Source of the DNA: Heliocidaris erythrogramma
Taxonomy: Eukaryota > Echinodermata > Echinoidea > Camarodonta > Echinometridae
NCBI GenBank assembly: GCA_025617745.1
Contig: CM046870.1
Location: forward strand, 25,277,501 to 25,341,500
Length of the DNA: 64,000 bases
Reading direction: 5' to 3'
Every line of letters begins with the position of its first letter. Within the stretch, counting starts at the first letter, position 1. The notes under the pieces were generated by a model. The model had not been told where the DNA came from. It saw only the letters and a program-made list of their open reading frames with translations, and searched no databases. A program made the position numbers and the translations under genes. Positions 45,359 through 57,734 of this stretch are shown in pieces.

Positions 45359-48300
45359 AGGGCTAGGGATGCAGGACGCCCCCACCTTATTTTTAGTATA
45401 CACTTTTCATAGTATTTTTTAAATCACAATTTATGTTGAATGTTGACGAAGTAATTACATCTTACATGTCTTAAAGATAATAAAGTGTCAATGTTTGGCT
45501 CGCTGGAATCCAGCAGCGTGGTGCCCGAACATCCTTTTATTTTGGGAAGCGAGATGGTCGGCTATCCTTATCTGTGGGCGGGAAGGTACTCAAAATGTTA
45601 TCGTTGTTTGGATTATCTGGTAACAAAATCATTATTCTATAGACAATATCTCCTTTTTTTACTTGCTCACTAGCGCGTAAGATTTAGAAACGGAATAGTT
45701 TGGGACAGGGAACGCCCTTCATTAGGGCGAGTGAAGTGCCCAATATTCCATATTCGGCAGCAGTTAAGTAATAATGGTTCATTATTACATGTTCTATATT
45801 TGTCTTTTGATGGCGAAATTGCATTTCCATTACAATAAAAAAAAAGGGATTTATGTTTTTTTCTAACTCGCTTCGCTCGCTTGCAAATTGTAGAAACGGG
45901 GAATATGATATTCTGCCAAGAGGCATCAGCTCCCCCTTTCAAAAACATTACGTGGCCATTTTCTGCTTGTAAAGATCTACTTGGAACTTTGGTGTGTCTC
46001 ATTTTCCAAAGCGGTATATACATTATATAAATAACTTCAAGCCAATTTCGTTGTAGCAAATTTAATCCGGAATCCGATCATTCACTTTCTTCAATACATC
46101 AGTATGTATTTTAATCACCAAAGTAATATCATTTTATGAGAAATGAAACATGTATTCCTGAGGCGCTCGCTCTCTACGCTCGCTCACAAATATTGGTTAT
46201 TATAATAGGAACAATGATAATAATGATAATAATATTAATAATAATAACAATAATGATGATAATAATAATAATAATAATTATAATAATAATAATAATCATA
46301 ATAATAATAATGATAATATTGATAGGAATTACGATAATATAATGGCTATTTCTCTGGATTTTATTATAATTGTTATCATCATTGTTATGATTATTGAGTA
46401 CGAAATGAATATCTTTACACTTGGCCGTCTTTCCCCTCCTCCCTATCCGAAATACGGATTGACGCCATATTTTCTGAATTTATAACCTTTTTTCATTTTC
46501 GGAAATACGAACCCTTTTTCATTTTCGGAAATACGAACTCTTTTTCATTTTCGGAAATACGAACCCTATTTCATTTTCGGAAATACGAACCCTTTTTCAT
46601 TTTCGGAAATACGAACCCTTTTTCATTTTCGGAAATACGAACTCTATTTCATTTTCGGAAATACGAACCCTTTTTCATTTTCGGAAATACGAACCCTTTT
46701 TCATTTTCGGAAATACGAACCTTCGGAATTATGAACCCTATTTCATTTTCGGAAAAAAGAACCTTCGGAAAAACGAACCTTCGGAAAAACGAACCTTCGG
46801 AGTAACGAACCTTCGGAATAACGAACCTTCGGAATTATGAACCTTCGGAAAAACGAACCTTCGGAAATACGAACCTTCGGAAAAAAACGACATGTAACCG
46901 CAAAACTTACTATAAGAAAAAAAACTTTCTATACTGTATCACTTAAAAAAACCGAATACGATCCAGTGTCCAATGTCCTGATAAGTTACCATGTAAATCA
47001 GTCCTGTACTGTGTCTTCATTTTTCACTTTTTTGAGATACCAAGCTAATTCCGAATCATCACGAGTAAAATACTAAAATATGCCAAAGTAATTACTTAAT
47101 ATCCTCCATTTTTTTCTACTGAGAAATATCGATCAAATTGCTTTCAAATATAAAATACAGACTAATATTATACAATGTTCCAAGGTTTGTTTATTTTTCC
47201 ACTAACAAACGAACGTGTATATACAAATAAAATAAAATCAAATAAAATTACATTAAGAAGTGTTTACATACAAGGAAAAATGACGGGAAAGAAGATATAA
47301 TTAAACATAATAAACATTTGTACTATCATATTTTCGATAAAACTAGGCATAGCAAAGAAACATAAGTGAATGAGTCTATTGAAAATCTCTGCTTGTATTT
47401 TATGGACCCCTTTGTCAAATAAGTACATAAAAATTCTTTAAATGTATACATATTTAATTAAATAAAATATTAAAGAAATTAATGTAGGTATACACATACT
47501 TTACATTACCCCCCCCCCCCCCCCTACCTTACACTACAAAATAGAAAAGTTGTGACAATGGTATGTGTACGATTTTTGTTTTTGTAACAACAACAAGCAA
47601 TGTCTTGAGCAGGGGGAAAGAGAGAAATAAAGAAAAATAGAGATAGAAGACAAATGATAAGGAAGTTACACATTTTCAAGACTTTTGCTTTGATTTCTAT
47701 TTTCTTTCTAACTCGATTTTTGCTTCGAATGGATATTTTTCCTAACTTTTTTGCCATTTAACAGTTATATCTATTCAGCAGGATTTTCTTTTTTTAGTTT
47801 ACGTTAAAATGAAAAAAAAAATAGTGGGAGCTGATTTTAGTGGTGTCATTACGGCAAGATGAACATGGCAAAAATACACTGCAAGAGCACAGTACTGATA
47901 ATTCATTCTCTAGGTTTTAAACCAGTATTTGACACCATACCATACAAAAACATATCTAACCCAGTTATCTATTTAACAGAAACCCGCATAATAGCTTTTC
48001 ATTTTATAGAATTGCGTATTCGAACATGTTAAGCAGTGCCTTTGATTTTAGCACTTGTTTTTAAATGAATGTTGTTTGATTGGTTTGATTAAATATTGAT
48101 ATGTGGACTAATGTTAATGCATTGGCATATCACCAGGAATATTTGATGGAATAATGATACCGACTAGTGATAGCTATTTCAGTTTTCCTACTTAAATTTT
48201 AATCGAGTTGCAGGTAATGATGTCTATTAATTGTATTTATTTTCATTTCGTTTTGGCTGTGGCGTCTTAAATGTAAAATAATCATCATCAAGATTCAAAA

Positions 48301-49248
48301 GGCGTATGCATAACTAATTTCCTCATTTTTCGATTGCAAGCCTGCTTCTTTCTGCTTCGTGTTGACATTACAACAATGCAACAAGGCCAAATAAAATTGA
48401 TTCCTAGTTTTTGGTCTCCGGGCTCCCTTACTTTTTGTCGACTTTCGTCCTTTTTTATCATGTTTATGCTATATCGGGAGGAGATACCTGAGGGGTTTAG
48501 CGATTCAGTTCGCTTTTCCCCTCCCAGGCACAGATGATGCTAAATAATAATAATAATGATAATTTTATATTTTTGTTTCAATTCATAAAATGGATAATAA
48601 TATGAGTAAATCTAGGCAATGGGATAACAAAAAAACATGAGTATGATGCAACTTTTACCTTGTTTTAAGCCTGTGCGGTGCATGTTTCAATGAAAAGAGA
48701 TTAAGAAAGTTCGGGCTTAAATCGACCCAGTAGAATATGTATTTACAGAATTAAAATATCAGATATGAAATAAGATGGTCCCCCTCCTCCTCATTGTCGA
48801 ATAATCGAGAAACTAGGAATCAAAATTTACTTGGCCTAATCCTAACCTTAAATCTTATCTGAAACCTTGCTGAAATCGAAAACCAAATGGCGAAATAAAG
48901 CCCGTAACAAATGGCGGATCTCCATATTCCCCTTACTAACGGTTACAAATTGGCCTGTCAAGTTTCCGACCAACTTGTCTTTGCACATCATTACATATAG
49001 TTTTGATTCTTGAAATTGTTCATTGGAAAACATTTGAAAACTTATCCTTGACTATTTTTATCCTGATTTTATCTCTTCAAAATATCTAAATTAATTTTTA
49101 TCTCGCATTTTAAATCTTCTGGGACTGAGATTCATAAAATAAAGAAACTCTACAAAATAAAATTCCTCCGTTAAACACAAAGATTTCTGTGTTTAACGGA
49201 GTATTGTTTTACATGATACACACACACACACACACACACACACACCCA

Positions 49249-49441
49249 GCTCTACATGGCTTTACTTCCGAGGACAGGTATTGTTCCTCTATTGTTCCTC
49301 GTCCTCGGACAGTCGACGGAATAAAGCACAAATTCATTGTTCGACGTTCGAGGACTATTGTCCGGCTTCCGAGGACCATTGTTGTCATGATTTTTTTTTG
49401 TTCTCTGTCCGAAAATGTCCTCGGACATACTGCTAAACAGA
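49249..49441 (-). mobile_element. X element 3, TCCGAGGAC motif
   Basis: Opposite orientation to X elements 1 and 2. From a CA repeat: GCTCTACATGGCTTTACTTCC, then the motif-rich interior, ending TGTCCTCGGACATACTGCTAAAC against a TA repeat. Confidence 0.7.
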
Positions 49442-49442
49442 C

Positions 49443-49477
<35 letters not shown>

Positions 49478-49670
49478 GAGGAAATAATATATACAACAGC
49501 TTTGGCAACTCTCGTGGAAATATATATAATGCGAAAGGAAATGAGAGAATAATGGTTGCGGAACTTAAATCAAAGTTCCCCAGAACTGTCCTCCCTTTTT
49601 GAAATTTTTTTCAAAGGCTGAAAAAATGTCTCCGCCGGGAATCGAATAATATAGCATAATTTCATACAGA

Positions 49671-49779
49671 GGAGGCGGAGCGTCGAGCTCGGACAATGGA
49701 AGTGGAGGGGCACCTTTTGTCCGCCAAACAAAAGGTGCACCCCCACCTTCATTGTCGAGCCCGACGTTCCACCGCCTCC
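49671..49779. mobile_element. Palindromic MITE, GGAGGCGG ends
   Basis: 109 bp, arms GGAGGCGGAGCGTCGAGC and GCCCGACGTTCCACCGCCTCC nearly pair along their length (also GGACAATGGAAGTGG, GGGGCACCTTTTGT). Absent from copies 1 and 2 just upstream of the coding exon, so a recent insertion. Confidence 0.75.
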
Positions 49780-49972
49780 GATTTAATATCCCTCTCTCCA
49801 TATGAAACTTGTTCTACCCTTTTCACAACACTTCAAATAATAGCAGACTGGAGGCAATTGTAGGCGTGAAAGGGTTAAAAGTGTTTGCGAACCAATCCCT
49901 TATTTCGAAATCCTTGATTCGCAAATTGTCGAAATAATCGTTTACTTCTCCCTTCTTTTGACAGATAAAAAT

Positions 49973-50203
49973 ATGTCGTCCAGATCCAATCAACCCCCTT
50001 CCCAGGTGAGCGCTGGAGCAAACCGTATGGGCTACACCCCATCTGGCGTCCAGTCCGGTACCGCAGCGGCTGGTCACATGTCCCTCAAGTGCGAGGAGTC
50101 ATGGAGGCGGAGTTCCCTCGGGAAGTCCAGTATCTCAGATGCAGTCCGCAGGAAGCAAGGGCAGCTACTACACTGGCGGTGGTGGTGGCAAGAAGTAGAT
50201 TGA
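49973..50203 (+). pseudogene. Gene copy 3: frameshifted copy of the Gly/Ser-rich protein
   Basis: The exon starts at 49965. The first 38 codons match copies 1 and 2 with a two-codon insertion (Arg-Ser) and substitutions such as VGYGPGG to MGYTPSG. An extra C after ATGTC at about 50084 shifts the frame, so the Gly-rich, Lys-ended C-terminus is replaced by an unrelated Trp/Arg-rich tail ending WWWQEVD (76 residues). That tail frame is also open in copies 1 and 2. With candidate exon 2 interrupted, copy 3 is most likely a pseudogene. Confidence 0.65.
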
Positions 50204-50372
50204 CTGGGTGTTTTTCTTGACCGGTCCGGAGATCTGGCTATGAGTCGATCGAGGCCCAACTTGTAGCCAATTAGCGACGGACAGAATGAGGAAACGCAAG
50301 CAAAGAGTCAACGTATTATTAAGAACTTATCAACTTGTCTATATTATCTTAATCTGTTAATGTAACATATTT

Positions 50373-50717
50373 CGCCGGGGGGGGGGGGGGGTGGGGGGGG
50401 GGGGGGCGTCGCTAGACCATTTTGTGTAGGGATGTCGGTGGTCCGTGCAAATTTGCCAACAAGTTATCTGAAAGTTTCCAAAAGGCAAAAAGAAAACAAA
50501 AGATTTTCAATTTTGCAGACAAAGGAAAACAAAGGTTTGTCGGTTCCTAAAATTTGCCAACAGATTGTTCACTTTTTTTCCCTAGGCAGGCAGAAAAAAA
50601 GATTTACTGATTTACCGACACGGTGACCCTACAAAATATATCTATTTTGCTAACAGAAAATTAGCGGTGGGGGAGGGGAGTACACACCAACACCCCCTTT
50701 TAGCGAAGACCCTCCAG
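50373..50717. mobile_element. hAT-like non-autonomous element, cassette 3
   Basis: Orthologous to 5907-6232. The left end is degraded by G expansion (GGCGTCGCTAGACC retained). The right end is TTAGCGAAGACCCTCCAG. Confidence 0.5.
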
Positions 50718-51258
50718 TTCATCCCATTGCGAGGTGAGAATACGATGTTTAAAATCTTGAACATATTTTAGGCGGCTAATTCCCGTAAATTTCCAACAAT
50801 ATTTTCTCATGATATGTACTGTTATTTTTTGTATCAATGTAAGCTTATCTCTCCCTTTGATTACTGCATTTGATCTATCTAAAATAAGAAAAAAAATATA
50901 CGGTTAATCTCCCATGCAGTTATCCGATGTGGATAATGATAATGATAATGATAATGATGGTGGCGATGATGGTGGTGATGATCTAAATACTTCCATGTAC
51001 ACGGTCATGGCGCCTGTATGGGGCGATATCCACCACTGCTGAAAGCAGAATTCACTTGCTATATAATTTTAATCATAAGGAAATTATAAAAAAAGGATAC
51101 TGCAGGACGCATAAAAAAAGAGAAACAAATGTAAAAATATACCATAATTTTATTCCAAAATTATGTTTTTATCTTAATAAAACTATGTCTAAATATTCCC
51201 TTTTTAGTCGGAATATATTATCAATTAAATTGATTATTTTGATGATTGTAGTCAAAAT

Positions 51259-51477
51259 CAGGAGCGGATCCAGGATTTTGTAAAAAAGGGGGGCACACAA
51301 AATTTCTGACCAGAAAAAAAAGGTTATTACACGTTTTGGGATCTCTTTGTCGTTCAAAATTCTCTGACAAGCAAAAAAAAAAAAAAAAAAAAACTTCAAA
51401 AGGGGGTACAATGTACTCTTTTCTTTCAAAAAAGGGGACACGGGCCAGAATCGCCCCCCCCCCTAAATTCGCCACTG
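51259..51477. mobile_element. hAT-like MITE, 219 bp
   Basis: Starts CAGGAGCGGATCCAGG and ends AAATTCGCCACTG. Flanks GTCAAAAT (51251-51258) and GTAAAAAT (51478-51485) match at 7 of 8. Cassettes 1 and 2 keep only its left part (CAGGGGCGAATCCAGG near 6770 and 31409), so the right half was deleted before or during their duplication. Confidence 0.65.
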
Positions 51478-52230
51478 GTAAAAATAATTAGCCTTGTTTA
51501 TTGATGTACATTAATCTGAAAGTAGGTCGAATAAAACTTGTTTTTCCTAGTATTGCAATTAACATTATAGTACTAGAAATTATGATAGTTTACATGGTAT
51601 TTTTAGTCGTGTGAAATACTATTAAAAAAGCCTCGAACAAAAGCAATTATGTGTTCCTTTGATTTTTCTTTAGAATTAATTTGTCTTATGCATTCCGTGG
51701 ATATCTTACACAATCAGATGGTTTATCAAAAGGGAAAGCAATTCTTTTTCAATGGCAAATACTATGAACTCTCTGTGAAAATACTGTGAAAGGATTATAA
51801 ATATTTCTGTTTGCATATGACTGTGTTGTTGAATGAATGAATGATTGATTATTGGATTTGTTTAACCTGTTGATTGTTGATTTTTGGGGTCACTGATTAA
51901 TCGTATTTGATTGGTTGTATGATTCTTGTTGGTATGAATAACGTTTGATTTTGATGTATTCATTTTATTGACATATTGACTTATCTTGTTGATTTATTGA
52001 TTTGATTGAAAAAAATAAATGGTTACCAGATTAATTCTTGATTGATTCATGGATTGGTTGATTGCATGATTGCTTGATTGATTAACTGGTTGATTGATTA
52101 ATTTGTTATGGATTGAATGATTGGTTGATTGATTGATTGACAACCCAGTTAACGTAGTAGTTCCATTTTATTTTCAAATGTATTTATCTAGCGGCCATGT
52201 TATCATCACAACGATACGATTAAAGATATC

Positions 52231-53070
52231 TATTGATAATTCACGTCTATATTAAGAGGTTAAATTTGTATCTTATCCTATTATACAACTGGCTTGATTA
52301 TTATTGTAGGCAATATGATCACTACTTTATCAAAACGTATAATATTTTTTTTGTCTGCCTCTCTCTCTATCAATTTACCCAAAATCGTTTACTTTTCACT
52401 TCTCGATCTCTCCTTCTCTGTCCTTCCCTGTCCCTCCTTCCCTTTATTTCTCCTTTCCAATTCCTTTTGGCAACCTGTATATTTCGCTTATCTTGTAGAA
52501 ATAACATTATTGATTTTAATGGAACCCATATCTAACATGTATTATGCGCACAATGATTTGCTAATTTGATTTAGAATGCGCAGACTAGTACAGAGGCAAC
52601 GCATAAGGGACTGACAGATAAAACTATGCATGTCGACATACAGAATGCACCAGAAAAGATTGCCGTTTCAAAATCAGTTACGAAATATCATCTTTACGGA
52701 TACGAAAATGTCAACAAAAATTAGATTAGTTAATGCGCAATAAAAGCTTGAGGAAATTCATGATAACAGTTACAACCTATTTCATTTTAGGCCATTTAAA
52801 ATCAATTTCTAGGTCCTCGTTCTCCCTTTTTATTTTTTATTTTTTGGCCCCCTCAATTTCTTTGTTACGGACATATTCTAGTAAATGAGGTAACATAAAT
52901 ATAATGCGATTTCACTTATTTTGAAGTGCATGTACAAATGGAATAAAGCTGAAACTCTTCGTGTTGAAATTGACCCAATGGCATTATTATTTACATGAAA
53001 AATACTGAATATCCAATAACATGAAATCGGCTCCTCCTCTATTTCGCCCGTGTGTGTGTGTGCGTGCGAT
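52231..53070. other. Unique stretch and distal flank, cassette 3
   Basis: About 52231-52600 is not found elsewhere in the window. From 52650 it matches the distal flank (AAAGATTGCCGTTTCAAAATC, as at 12327). No gene is seen. Confidence 0.5.
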
Positions 53071-53224
53071 CTTACATAGATTCAGTTGTGGGGTACAGAG
53101 CACAATGATGGCCTTTATTCCGTCATGCTTGTGGGGTACAAAATACAATTGTAGTACAAAATACAATAGAAGTACTTGTGGGGTACAATACAATATAAGA
53201 AAACAATACAGTTCCCCAACCATC
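53071..53224 (+). mobile_element. Y element 1, TTGTGGGGTAC motif
   Basis: Starts CTTACATAGATTCAGTTGTGGGGTAC, followed by AGAGCACAATGATGGCC, TTTATTCCGTCATGC, then further GTGGGGTAC copies with AAAATACAAT between, ending near AGTTCCCCAACC. It is inverted relative to Y element 2. A TG repeat lies just left. Confidence 0.65.
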
Positions 53225-53423
53225 AAATTAAAAAAAAAAGAAAAGAAAGGTGTATACATTATAGTTTTCATTCATTCCACCCTGCCTTCAGTGAATTGAA
53301 ATAAACTGCCTGGAATACAGAATACTGCCCTAATCAATTGGATTTGGAAAGCAGTGACGGCACTGAACGGACTCACCCACTCACAGACATACACACAAAC
53401 ACACACACACACGCACATTCACA

Positions 53424-53582
53424 TACATGGACTTGTGGGGAACTCTATTCATTTCTCCTATTGTATTTTGTACCCCGCAAGTACTTCTCCTATTGTATTT
53501 TGTACCCCACAAGCATGACGGAATAAAGGTCATCATTGTGCTCTTTTGTTCTCTGTACCCCACAAGACTATCTATGTAAAAC
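53424..53582 (-). mobile_element. Y element 2, TTGTGGGGTAC motif
   Basis: Read on the - strand: TTTTACATAGATAGTC, then CTTGTGGGGTAC, AGAGAACAAAAGAGC, CAATGATGACC, TTTATTCCGTCATGC and three more motif copies, ending GTTCCCCACAAG. It sits in a CA repeat. ACAGAGAACAAAA and TTATTCCGTC are shared with X elements. Confidence 0.7.
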
Positions 53583-53879
53583 CACACCCACCCCACCCAC
53601 ACACACACACCCCCACTTTTGATATCTGGTTATCACCAGACTATCATTGGGTTTTCCCACCATATCTTCAAACACAAAACCGTTGCAAAACTACAACAGT
53701 AAGAATAGTCACAAGCTGAGTGAATTGAAATAAATTCCATGTATGTCAAATACAAAATACTGCCTTAATCAATTGGATTTGGAAGGTCTCTTTTTGTATT
53801 ACGTATAGATACAGCAGTGACGGCATTGAACGGACTCACCCACTCACAGACATACACACAAACACACACACAACCGCAC

Positions 53880-53911
<32 letters not shown>

Positions 53912-54965
53912 TCACACACCCACGCACCCCCTCTCACATACACATACACACACACTCTTTAGATATCTGGTTATCACCAGACTATCATCGGGTTTTCCCA
54001 CCATCTCTTCAAATACATAACCGTTGCAAAAACAACAGTGAGAATAGTCACAAGCTGCACTGCCGTCTCTCTCATGGTCTATTCCAATATTCCCACATAT
54101 ACATTAAAAAAGGCAAATTGTTTATCCTTTTGTCTTGACCTTTTCTCGTTTAATAATTTAATTTCTTTGTTTGTGTTTTTAGTGTATCTAATGGTACGAA
54201 GCTTATGAATCAATTTCTATTTCTGCTCATTAAACACTGATTTGCGGTACGTATAACACCTTTTACAAAATAATAATAACAGTATGATTAAGAACTTTAC
54301 GCATAAGAGCAGCAAAGGAAAGGGACTTTTCGTTTGCTTACTTTGTCATTATTGGATGTGCTGTCACGATCGCATATAAATTCTATATTTTTCATCGACA
54401 TCTTTATAGTGGATTGTCTGTGGGTTTTCCCCCACATAGATACATGCAGTGGAACTGAAAATGTATATGTTAAATGAGGGTCAGACTCTCAGTGAATGCT
54501 TTATAGGCTCGGCTCCCCAACAATCAATTTTTTTAAAAAGGTGTGTACATTATGGTTTTCATTCATTCCACCCTGCCTTGAGTGAATTGAAATGAATTCC
54601 CTGTATGTCAAATACAGAATACTGCCCTAATCAATAGACCTGTTTACTAAGTGATTCAAATTGATGGATGTTTCTTTCCTGGGGACCTAGTAACGAGGTA
54701 TTCCATTAACCTGTTATTAATGAATGAACTACAATACTTGGAATCCAGTTTGCATACATTATTTGTTGCTATGTCTGGCAAGCCTCTGGCAAGCTTTCAG
54801 GTTGTCAAGAACAACCTTTGTTTCAAAAGTATGCATAAAATTTGAATCACTTAGTAAACAGGTTTATTGGATTTGGAAGGTCACTTTTTTGTATCACGTA
54901 TGGACACGGCAGTGACGGCACTGAACGGACTCACCCACTCACAGACATACACACGCATACACACA

Positions 54966-55165
54966 CAGTCTTGTATTGCTTTATTTCCGAGGACAAGTAT
55001 TGTTCCTCTATTGTTCCTCCGTCCTCGGACAGTCGACGGAATAAGGCACAAATTCATTGTTCGACGTTCGAGGACTATTGTCTGGCTTCCGAGGACCATT
55101 GTTCTCATGATTTCTTTTTTTTTTGTTCTCTGTCCGAAAATGTTCTCGGACATACGGCTAAACAC
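54966..55165 (-). mobile_element. X element 4, TCCGAGGAC motif
   Basis: Nearly identical to X element 1 in reverse orientation, including the end CAGTCTTGTATTGCTTTA. It sits in the CA repeat of the third local duplicate. Confidence 0.7.
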
Positions 55166-55740
55166 GCCCACACACCCACACACGCGCACACACGCGCACA
55201 CTCTCTTTTGAAATCTGTTTTCCCACCATCTCTTTAAATACAAAACCGTTGCAAAAACAACAGTAACAATAGTCACAAGCTGCACTGCCGTCTATCTCAT
55301 GGTCTATTCCAATATTCCCACATATACATTAAAAAAAGACAAATAGTTTATCCTTTTGTCTTGACTTTTTAATTTAATTTCCTTGTTTGTGTTTTTATTG
55401 TATATAATGTTATGAAGCTCATGAATCAATTTCTATTTTCTGCTCATTAAATACTGATTTGCGGTACGTATAACACCTTTTACATAATAATAATAACAGT
55501 ATGATTAAGAACTTTACGCATAAGAGAAGGAAAGGAAAGGGACTTTTCGTTTGCTTGCTTTGTCATTATTGGATGTGCTGTCACGATCGCATTTAAATTC
55601 TATATTTTTCATCGACATCTTTATAGTGGATTGTCTGTGGGTTTTCCCCGACATAGATACATGCAGTGAAACTGAAAATGTATGCATGTTAAATGAGGGT
55701 CAGGCTCTCAGTGAATGCTTTATAGGCTCGGCTAAAGCGG

Positions 55741-56645
55741 TGTAATAATAATATTCAGCACTTTCGTATCCCCAGGAAAAAATGCATTAAAAATCCAAGA
55801 TATCATTGTTATTGTCACGCAATAATAACATTGGTGACCCGACATTTGCTCCGGTGACTGGCTTTATTTCGTCAATATATACAGTGCGTATCACTTTTCG
55901 CTTTTTCGCTTTTTCGCTCTCGCTTTTTTTTTTTTTTTTAGTGGCTGAATAGGAGGGGCCATGGCTCCCCTGTTCCCCCTGTCTACGCCAGTGAGTATAT
56001 CCATGCATAGAGCTAGAGGGAGCGATTTGATCTTGCCATGTTTAATACTCAAGTGAAAGGATACAAAAATGAGAAAAAATGAATTTATTGTCATTTTCTT
56101 TTCAGGGGGATTACTGAACCCTTATATGGGTCTTCGGAGGACCGACGGATTGACTTTTCCCTACTACCCCCCCCCCCCCCCACTCCCTCCACCCCCCCCC
56201 CCCAATCGGCCTCCCGTCACCCCCAGCGCGAGTGGAGACGGGAATAGTATCCTATACGTATTTTGGTGGGGGGGGGGGGGTATCCTTCTTTACACCGTGG
56301 CAACGGATATTCGTGATCGCCTATACACCTCCCCTCCCCGAAGGATGTCTACAGATCCGTTTAGTCTGTCATAAGTTTTGCGCCCCCAGATGGGATATAA
56401 GTGAATAAAAAGCACTTTCAAGGTAGGCCTATAGAACATTCGAAAGAACTCATAAATTTGCCTTGCAATTGCCTTACTAAATTCCTCAAATGTATTTCTT
56501 CAGGGATTTTATTTTTTTTTTTCGCCCCCAAAATAGGAATGTTCAGACTTTCAACAAAAAATCTCTTGGTAGGTCGCTGTATTCCCTTGGATTTTTTTTT
56601 TTGGTAAAGGTAGAATACATAAGAAATTTCAATTTGAGGGTGACA

Positions 56646-56680
<35 letters not shown>

Positions 56681-57730
56681 ATCTGCCGCTCGGTCGCGTT
56701 GCTCCCTCGCGTAAATCACTTGCTGAATTAAAAAGCAGATTGAAGTACAGGGGCAGATTTTGATACCCTAAACAGGGAAACTTGTCTATCTCTGATTTTA
56801 TACCATTAAGAGCGCTTTTATATCTTGCTTGGTATTTTACATCCTATATTTGAGGATTAGGCCTACATCATCATCATTGACCTCTTTTTAGCCAAAAAGG
56901 AACCGTAAAAGAAATGTAACATAATTTGGAGCACATTACCGAACTATAGGCCTACCCCCCCCCCCCCCCCCCCTCCCCCCTTCCGCGGATCTTCTTCTTA
57001 TCAGTCTCGGAATTTGATACCCTTTTTCTTGATTTTGCTTTTGTATGCCCTAAACGCGTTACCCGGGTTATGCGCTTATTGCTGAAAAGGTACCCTTTTA
57101 TCCGTTTGCAAGTGCATGATGTACCAGTCTCAATGAGACATCCCCCCCCCCCCCCCCCGGCGACCACCGTGAAACCATAAAGTTACAAACACACTAAACT
57201 GTGTGTATGTATAACTCTATGCGTGAAACATAGTACCGTAGCTGTACATGTGCTTGCGCGTTGTGCGAACGAATAACACGTGTGTTGCGTCGTATACATT
57301 GAAGCCATACATGCGGATTTGGCCTTGGAGTCTATGCTTGGAGTATACACACGTTTCGCTGTTCTAATTACTCCCTGTGGAAATTCAATGTTTAAAAATG
57401 AATTTATGAAATATGGACGGCACGTCAGCCCTTAAGAAGTGCCTCCCACCACTCTAAGAACCATTCCCCGCCCGTGGGTACCAAAAGGCGGGGACCGAAA
57501 GGGCCAGAGGAGGCGCCTATTCAACCCCCCCCCCCCCAAAAAGGCCCCAAATCCTTAGCGTAATATATATATAGATAGTCATGGATGGCTGATTGCACCT
57601 TTATGAACAACATAATTATGCAAAGTAAATCATAGTAACCAATATTCAATCCGGAAATTATGTCATTCACCTGACTGCAATGAGAATAAATTCGGACTGT
57701 TCATTTCAAACGTTTCTCCCTCTATTCTAG
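55741..57730. other. Cassette 3 distal region, G/C homopolymers
   Basis: About 55745-55870 matches 13440-13560 (TAATAATATTCAGCA). Beyond it the sequence is unique, with many homopolymers: poly-C near 56167 and 56192, a 44-base G run at 56646-56689, and poly-C at 56957 and 57141. No gene; small reading frames are homopolymer products. Confidence 0.5.
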
Positions 57731-57734
57731 TCGG

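Larger units (their letters stand above)
42408..46907. mobile_element. Z element B: 4,484 bp sibling of Z-A
   Basis: The element (42416-46899) is flanked by exact GCAAAACT duplications (42408-42415, 46900-46907). Left end GGGGGCATCTCGTTTTTCC as in Z-A; right end read inward GGTTACATGTCGTTTTTTTCC. The left array (about 42424-42680) is shorter than in Z-A and the right array (46487-46890) longer. The interior shares most of Z-A but lacks both X elements and has an extra 1.6 kb (about 43895-45480) with an ATT run and a MITE. Confidence 0.85.
46908..49964 (+). other. Distal main intron of gene copy 3
   Basis: After Z-B it aligns with 3310-4520, more diverged than copy 2 and with extra segments (about 47550-47880, 48330-49030). 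No gene. A poly-C run is at about 47510-47524. The final 160 bp before the acceptor TTTTGACAG at 49964 are conserved. Confidence 0.55.
50204..52230 (+). other. 3' flank of gene copy 3
   Basis: Diverged match to 5735-7560: hAT-like element (50373-50717, with expanded poly-G), GATAAT/GGTGATG repeat near 50935-50980, a full hAT-like MITE (51259-51477) and TGAT microsatellite (51829-52141). The foldback FB is absent. No gene is seen. Confidence 0.65.
53290..55740. repeat. Local triplication in cassette 3
   Basis: A block with TGAATTGAAAT(A/G)AA-TGCC-GGAATACAGAATACTGCC, ATTGGATTTGGAA, GGCA-TGAACGGACTCACCC and a CA repeat occurs three times (from about 53292, 53720 and 54590). Two copies continue through ATCTCTTCAAATACA and CATGGTCTATTCCAATATTC into the distal-flank sequence (to about 54520 and 55740). 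Units differ in what occupies the CA repeat: Y element, nothing, X element. Confidence 0.75.
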
